Below are positions 59,155 through 64,000 of a DNA stretch of 64,000 nucleotides, in pieces. Both the position numbers and the translations under genes were made by a program. This DNA is from Eumeta japonica. Lineage: Eukaryota; Arthropoda; Insecta; Lepidoptera; Psychidae. The stretch covers positions 1-64,000 of the forward strand of contig BGZK01001566.1 in NCBI GenBank assembly GCA_005406025.1, written 5' to 3'. Below the pieces are notes generated by a model, which saw only the letters and a program-made list of their open reading frames with translations, did not search any database and was not told the origin of the DNA. Positions within the stretch are counted from its first letter, which is position 1. Each line of letters begins with the position of its first letter.

Positions 59155-59533
59155 AATTTTTACAATGGTGAGACAGCTTGTAACTCCTGCAAGCAGTCTA
59201 CAGTTACTTTGTCAACAGCTCAGGCGGTATATGGCGATAGCTGCTGCGGCGCAAGAGGCACTATGACCTCGTCAGCTCCAATTAAAACATGTTCCACGAG
59301 AGGACTGGCCTCTCCGCGTTCACTGTTATAATCAAAGTGCAATACATTTAACATCTACTGATTGTTATAAACCTAAGTCGAAACTCATAAATATTAGATT
59401 TCATTTTTCGAGAGACAATCTTAGTAGTAAAAATAAAAGCTTTATGTATTCTAAGGGTAACGAAATGATTGCAGATATTTTAACAAAGGAGACCACGTTA
59501 CACAAATATTTTTATTGTATAAAGAAAATTTGA
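59155..59533 (+). pseudogene. Ty1/copia retrotransposon remnant: C-terminal RNase H of Pol
   Basis: Reading on the plus strand gives NSCKQSTVTLSTAQ (about 59182-59223). A 1-nt shift then leads to YMAIAAAAQEAL, an in-frame TGA where family members have Trp, then YNQSAIHLTSTDCYKPKSK, LINIRFHFSRDN and NEMIADILTKET, ending at the TGA at 59531-59533. These are the copia RNase H signatures (SKKQ-x-T-x-A-x-S-x-x-E-A-E-Y, EA-x-W, DNQSAI, H-IDIR-HF-R-D and ADILTK). The 'Asp' of DNQSAI is Tyr here and the 'E-A-E-Y' glutamates are lost. With the stop and frameshift this is inactive. The rest of Pol and Gag upstream is not recognisable. Confidence 0.9.
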
Positions 59534-59554
59534 TTCTTTGCATTCTAGAGGTGG

Positions 59555-59716
59555 TGTTGTATAATGAACGAAACATTTTCTTTTAAGGTCATTGGTAGTG
59601 CTTATATTTTGTTAAGTTGGCACCACTTTTTTTTTTCTTGCCTTGAATGTAATGTGTCCATAAAATATATATGTATTTTTACATATACAAAGTCTTTTCT
59701 TTACTATGAGTAAACA
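59555..59716 (+). mobile_element. Possible 3' LTR of the copia remnant
   Basis: Just after the Pol stop, 'ctagaggtgg' looks like a polypurine tract followed by 'tgttgtataatgaac', a copia-type TG start. A plausible CA end lies at 59715-59716 ('gagtaaaca'). No second LTR is present to confirm the boundaries, so this is inference from position. Confidence 0.35.
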
Positions 59717-60734
59717 GGATCCTACAGAGCGCAAACGAAGCACAAATTTGTAGGAATTTTACTATCTATATGTATAAAAATTTCTAATTAAAAATGGTTT
59801 TCCTTGTTTTGTAATTTGGTAATTTGATTCAGGATCCGATAATTTGATTTCCATTCAGAAAAACTCATAGCTAATGAAAAATTTAAAAAGTCATAAAAAA
59901 TAATCTTTAGCTATAATATATAAACTGCGGGTCATTCGGTTCAGAGTAACGGATTAAAAATGGCGTTAACCACAAATAAAAAATTACTTTAATAAAAAAG
60001 TTAAATATAAAAAGCCTTCACTACTAGAGCTAATAAAACGCAAACTGTATGAGATATTTTTTTATATCTACGCTATGCCGAAAGAACTACAAGTAAATAA
60101 AATAAATTTGTCACAAAATTTTTGCACTATTATTTAGGACTACATTGATTCTCTGGATGTTTGTATCAATTAATTATACATAAATGTCATTAAAGAAATT
60201 AGAAAAAAAAATTTACAGATTTCATCGCAGTCTTGTATACGTCCAAGGTCATATTTCATAGCCATTATTTGATGTTTGTAGTGGCAATTTAGTTGGATCA
60301 AAGCGATTGATTGATGCAGAGTGTTGCATTTAATTATATGAAGCACTAGATGGAACGAAATATGTATGAAATGAAAACTTTTATAGGTATAAAAAAATGT
60401 TGAACTATTTTATGAGCAGTCATACTATAACCCATTATCAAACTGAAATTGATAAAGTTCTTCAATTAAGAAATGTTGAACCATGAAAGGATTTGAAACA
60501 TCGCTCTCATTGGTTTGTTGTGAAAATATAACAAACACAACACACGGACAGAATGGATCAAATTTTGTAATCAAATTCATAAAATGACGCGCTAGTAGAT
60601 CTCCAAATCCCATGTTTTAGAACGTATAACGACCGGAACTCCTTCAACACGCGTGTTCTGACTTAACAATTTTCATAGGCGTAGTATGTAAAGATCTTTA
60701 TTTCGAAATAAGACATGTCACAGCTATTACTCAT
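59717..60734. other. AT-rich spacer
   Basis: Nothing supported. Confidence 0.5.
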
Positions 60735-60880
60735 TCCCAACGGACAAGGGACGGCGCCGCGGACAAAAAACACGAGGCGATAGCCCATCGCGCCGACTTG
60801 ACAAATTGATTGTTCGGTAAACATCTGACCCACTGACGCTGGGCGGACGGGCAACTATTGTAATGACACTACACGCATTC
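60735..60880. promoter_or_regulatory. CpG-rich island, candidate regulatory element 21
   Basis: 'gacggcgccgcggacaaaaa' near 60751, 'gcgatagcccatcgcgccga' near 60777, 'gttcggtaaacatctgaccc' near 60812. Overlapping minus frames of 63 and 78 codons are incidental. Confidence 0.38.
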
Positions 60881-61639
60881 CGATGAGAAATTATTAAGTT
60901 TTCTATTTTCGTCAAATAATCGCTTTTCATGCCATAGCACCAGAAATTATTTCGACTATGCAATATTGAAAGGTATATTAATTTTAAACAATCTTCGTGT
61001 TGTGTTCAACTGCGGGTAGTTGTGAATAAGATATTTGCAAAGCATTTTTTTGAACATTTTAAAGAACTACTTCTCTATACAAATATATTGTCAAAGGAGC
61101 TGCTATACGCGTTCTAATAAACATATTTTTATATTTCTTTAATAAATAATGTTATCTTATCAGAGAATTAGATTTATCTGATCTTACTTATCTTACACTT
61201 TTCAATTTATTCAGTAAAATCACAAAAATATTTTTAACTAAATAGATATTTTAGAGTTGACTCCGAGTAAACATATCTAATAGAGGGCTATCGCTATTCA
61301 CAGAAGATGAGATCTTCATATTTTCCGGGCAGTTGTTTTTGCCCGTGGCAGAGACCACCAACCAGAAGTTTGTTATCTGCCCATAAATAAGTTGAAGGCA
61401 TGAATGAAGACTTATATCGTGATGATGTATACCAAAAACGTGGAATATGACGATTCGGTTACACACATGAATGAAGAGTATATAAGCCTGATTGAAAAAA
61501 AGTGTCTTTCCTTAAATTTACCATAGATATTAAGATGACGTAAATTTCCCACTCACTAAGACACATACAATATCTTTTAAATATATAGCTAGAGCCAATA
61601 GCGTGAACAGAGATCAGACAGGGTATGCAAAGCTAAATA
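60881..61639. other. AT-rich spacer
   Basis: Nothing supported. A 71-codon minus frame (61251-61466) has no domain. Confidence 0.5.
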
Positions 61640-62220
61640 AAACCTACTAGTTATAGCATTATTTTGGTTGGTAGCCCACCGACGCGACAGTAAATATTTT
61701 TATACCTCGCTTAACCGAAACAATGCTGAGACTGGTAAGTTTTGTTTGGCTTTTTAAACCCTGTCTGAATCTCTGCGCACGCCTCCGAGAGCGATCTAAG
61801 CGACGTGGAGACTGAATTGGGAAATCCTGAGGGCCATTTAAGTCTCCGTGATAATGACTACAGTCTTGTACGCTGCGTGCATTTCGCAAGCAACGACAAA
61901 TAGCCCGACATATCAAAGATGCTCAACGTTATTTCGCGCATCGCCACTCTTAAACTTTGCCGCATTCATCGACGGTCTTTGTATACTTCGAGCTAATCCT
62001 CTCGAAGCTGTTTCTTCTCGAAATACTAGAGATAAAAGATACTTGTTCACATGAGATCAATCGAGCCTTAAAATTGGACAACATTTCTGCCGAACGGGAG
62101 TTCGGTAAATCCGTACATTTTCCACACAGTAGTACAGGTACTACACCGTGCACTAGTATAGCTGGCTTTCCTAGATTATTCATATATCCTTTGAAACCCT
62201 AAACGGCCAGCTGAACTAAT
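61640..62220. other. Unidentified moderately GC-rich patch
   Basis: About 580 bp less AT-rich than its surroundings. Four overlapping frames of 68-85 codons lie on both strands: minus 61659-61916 and 61950-62183, plus 61848-62054 and 61957-62202. None is recognised. It may be a decayed transposon gene, an exon, or a regulatory block. The minus-strand frame NLGKPAILVHGVVPVLLCGK is the most protein-like. Confidence 0.33.
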
Positions 62221-62679
62221 GAAAAAAAAACTGAAAACTTTAGTAAAATTGGTCGAGTTATAATGATTTTTTCATATTTTCAGGGAACACTTAACCGCGC
62301 AGAATCATCGAAATAATATAGTCTGCATTCTTTTGCTTCATTTAAGTCCTCTTCAAGTCAAATTTAATTGAAAGTGGTCATTTCATAAGAGTACCTATTA
62401 ATTTTATAAATAAATCACTTTAAATACGTTATGCTGATAAAAACAACTTTTGAAACTTTCTGCAAAACCGGTCCACATACAATAATACTTCGCAACAGTA
62501 ACGGAACCATAAAAACATGTATCCAATTTATTTCATTGTAAATTTCATTGACTTCCACCTATCTCCATACCAACTCGTAAGGAAAACGGTTAAACTACAA
62601 GGGTTCTTAGCAATTTTCATTGAACCTTGAAAAATGCAGTTATTTTGAAATTTCAGACAGACATTTCAATTTTATTCAT
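62221..62679. other. AT-rich spacer
   Basis: 'cggaaccataaaaacatg' near 62502 may be an old LINE-tail fragment. Nothing else. Confidence 0.4.
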
Positions 62680-62960
62680 ATGTTATAGATCGACACCGAG
62701 TCCCATGACGACAGTTATGCGCCGACGCACGCGAATCCGGGGCGATCGTCCAATCCACTGTAATTATTTATAAGTCGTGATTTATAAATCGGACAGACTT
62801 TAAATACGTTCCGATGCGATCCGCGTGCGCACGGACAGACGGGCGGGCGCGTAAGTGGATAAACAAATTATAAAATGTTAATAGAATGGAACCTCTGACT
62901 CGCATCCACAATACATCATTGTCAGACCGTTATCCGTTACTGGGCCGGTCTAAGACACCT
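62680..62960. promoter_or_regulatory. CpG-rich island, candidate regulatory element 22
   Basis: 'tatgcgccgacgcacgcgaa' near 62716, 'ctgtaattatttataagtcg' near 62758, 'tgatttataaatcgg' near 62779, then 'gatccgcgtgcgcacggaca' near 62818. Homeodomain-type TAATTA and TTTATAA words are embedded between two CpG clusters. No coding frame. Confidence 0.45.
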
Positions 62961-63904
62961 CGCATACTACTACTAATCATCGTGTGTGTGTTTTTTTTTC
63001 TTTGGTAGTATGTATTTTTTGTGACCCTAATACCCGATAGAATAATGAATTCGGATAAGTTTTTAATGGAAAGTTTTGAAGTGAATCGTTATAACAAATA
63101 CAAAGTATAACAGGAATGAATATACGATTTTCCTTTTAGTTATAGTTGTAATTTATTTTTGAACATAGCAAAATTTTCATGTAGATTATTATTAAAATGA
63201 CATGAACATATCACTTATGTATCAAATGAATTAAACTTGTCAAGAACCTTAATATTATGTTTATTTTTGTATATCCAAGAAGCTTGCTATATCCAAGAAT
63301 ACTTGAAGCACTGCTAAATTCACGACTATAAACTTAGTAATAAAATGATTGAAGCTTACGAGTTGTTTTTCATTTAGTCATTTCATGTGTCGTTTGTTTT
63401 TGTGTTTATTTGTATTTATTTAAACACGAATAGAACATTTTTGGCTAAACAGCTAATTGTACTAAGTTAGCTAGTAGAGGTTACCGCAATCTTTTTAATT
63501 TCAAAGGTTCAAGCAGTGACTACGAAAAAATTAATCAATGAGTTTCTAATGTAAATCAAATTAAACCACTTGCTATGTTTCTCTAAAAACAGGTTAAGTT
63601 GTTGGTCCCAACCGTTATCGACACGTTGGTATGAATGGTTGCTGCAACCGCATGCCTGCGACATCAACAACTTAAGATTAAAACTGCTCAATCTGATATA
63701 AAAATTGTGGAAGGATATAACAAACACCAACTTTAATGGAATATCAATTATAATACATTTAAATATTTATGGGAATCAATATTTATCGAAGAATTATTTC
63801 TCTTACAAGGTATTCAAATTTTCTCTTCACACAATTTTTTTTTTCGAACGACACAGGAAACAGACACCGACATTAAAACATATATAAATATTTCCAATCA
63901 ACAT
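62961..63904. other. AT-rich spacer
   Basis: A small palindrome 'ggttgctgcaacc' lies near 63637. Nothing else supported. Confidence 0.5.
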
Positions 63905-64000
63905 AATTCCGCTTCGATGCGCTTCGATGCGCTGCGACGATAACGCGATCGAGAAGATTTCCTACGAGCGGCGCGCGCGCCGGTCGCGTTATAAAAGTAT
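63905..64000 (+). promoter_or_regulatory. CpG-rich block ending in a strong TATA box, cut by the window edge
   Basis: 'gcttcgatgcgcttcgatgc' is a tandem repeat near 63911, followed by 'gagcggcgcgcgcgccggtc' and 'tataaaag' at 63990-63997. The TATA match is close to consensus and would place a start site about 30 bp past the window end on the plus strand. It is similar in layout to the islands at 17.3 and 56.4 kb. Confidence 0.42.

Overview
This window looks like lepidopteran (butterfly or moth) nuclear DNA. It is AT-rich, with degraded interspersed repeats of types I know from Lepidoptera. These include 'accgacttcaaaaaaag' element ends, fragments ending 'tttcacatttataatat' or starting 'attacaaatgcgaaaat' as in lepidopteran RTE LINE tails, a 'cacgaggttttccttcacc' SINE piece, and tRNA-headed SINEs with 'gtgcctcgga..acacgttaaac' bodies. 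The taxon call is inference from repeat style; nothing else in the sequence tests it.

I find no intact protein-coding gene. Every open frame is short: the longest is 127 codons, and most are under 100. None shows a domain I can name except a decayed Ty1/copia RNase H segment. The window reads as intergenic or large-intron DNA.

Layout. A tandem array of about 117-136 bp units occupies 95-1005. From there to about 34.9 kb, AT-rich sequence alternates with compact CpG-rich islands (3.0-3.6, 5.1-5.3, 7.05-7.2, 8.6-8.85, 10.0-10.2, 14.8-15.0, 17.3-17.9, 20.8-21.06, 21.6-22.2, 26.3-26.5, 30.1-30.3, 33.6-33.8 and 34.3-34.6 kb). A DNA transposon with terminal inverted repeats of about 320-340 bp and a broken internal coding region lies at 35,013-36,731. 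Further islands follow at 37.9-38.3, 43.7, 45.7, 47.6-48.0, 50.2-50.4, 51.2, 56.4-56.8, 60.7, 62.7-62.9 and 63.9-64.0 kb. Between them are SINEs (40.4, 48.9, 49.4 and 50.5 kb), a 344-bp MITE (46.7-47.0 kb), a roughly 960-bp lepidopteran element (57.4-58.3 kb) and the copia remnant (59.2-59.5 kb).

The islands stand out sharply from their AT-rich surroundings. They carry homeodomain-type cores, TATA-like boxes and other factor-like words, but no reading frames that make sense as exons. My working interpretation is a gene desert with many candidate cis-regulatory elements, as seen around developmental genes. That needs cross-species alignment to prove. A second feature of the window is a set of perfect or nearly perfect short hairpins (12-23 bp arms, loops of 3-15 nt) scattered over it. 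Arms this exact are not expected by chance and suggest recent local template-switch events.
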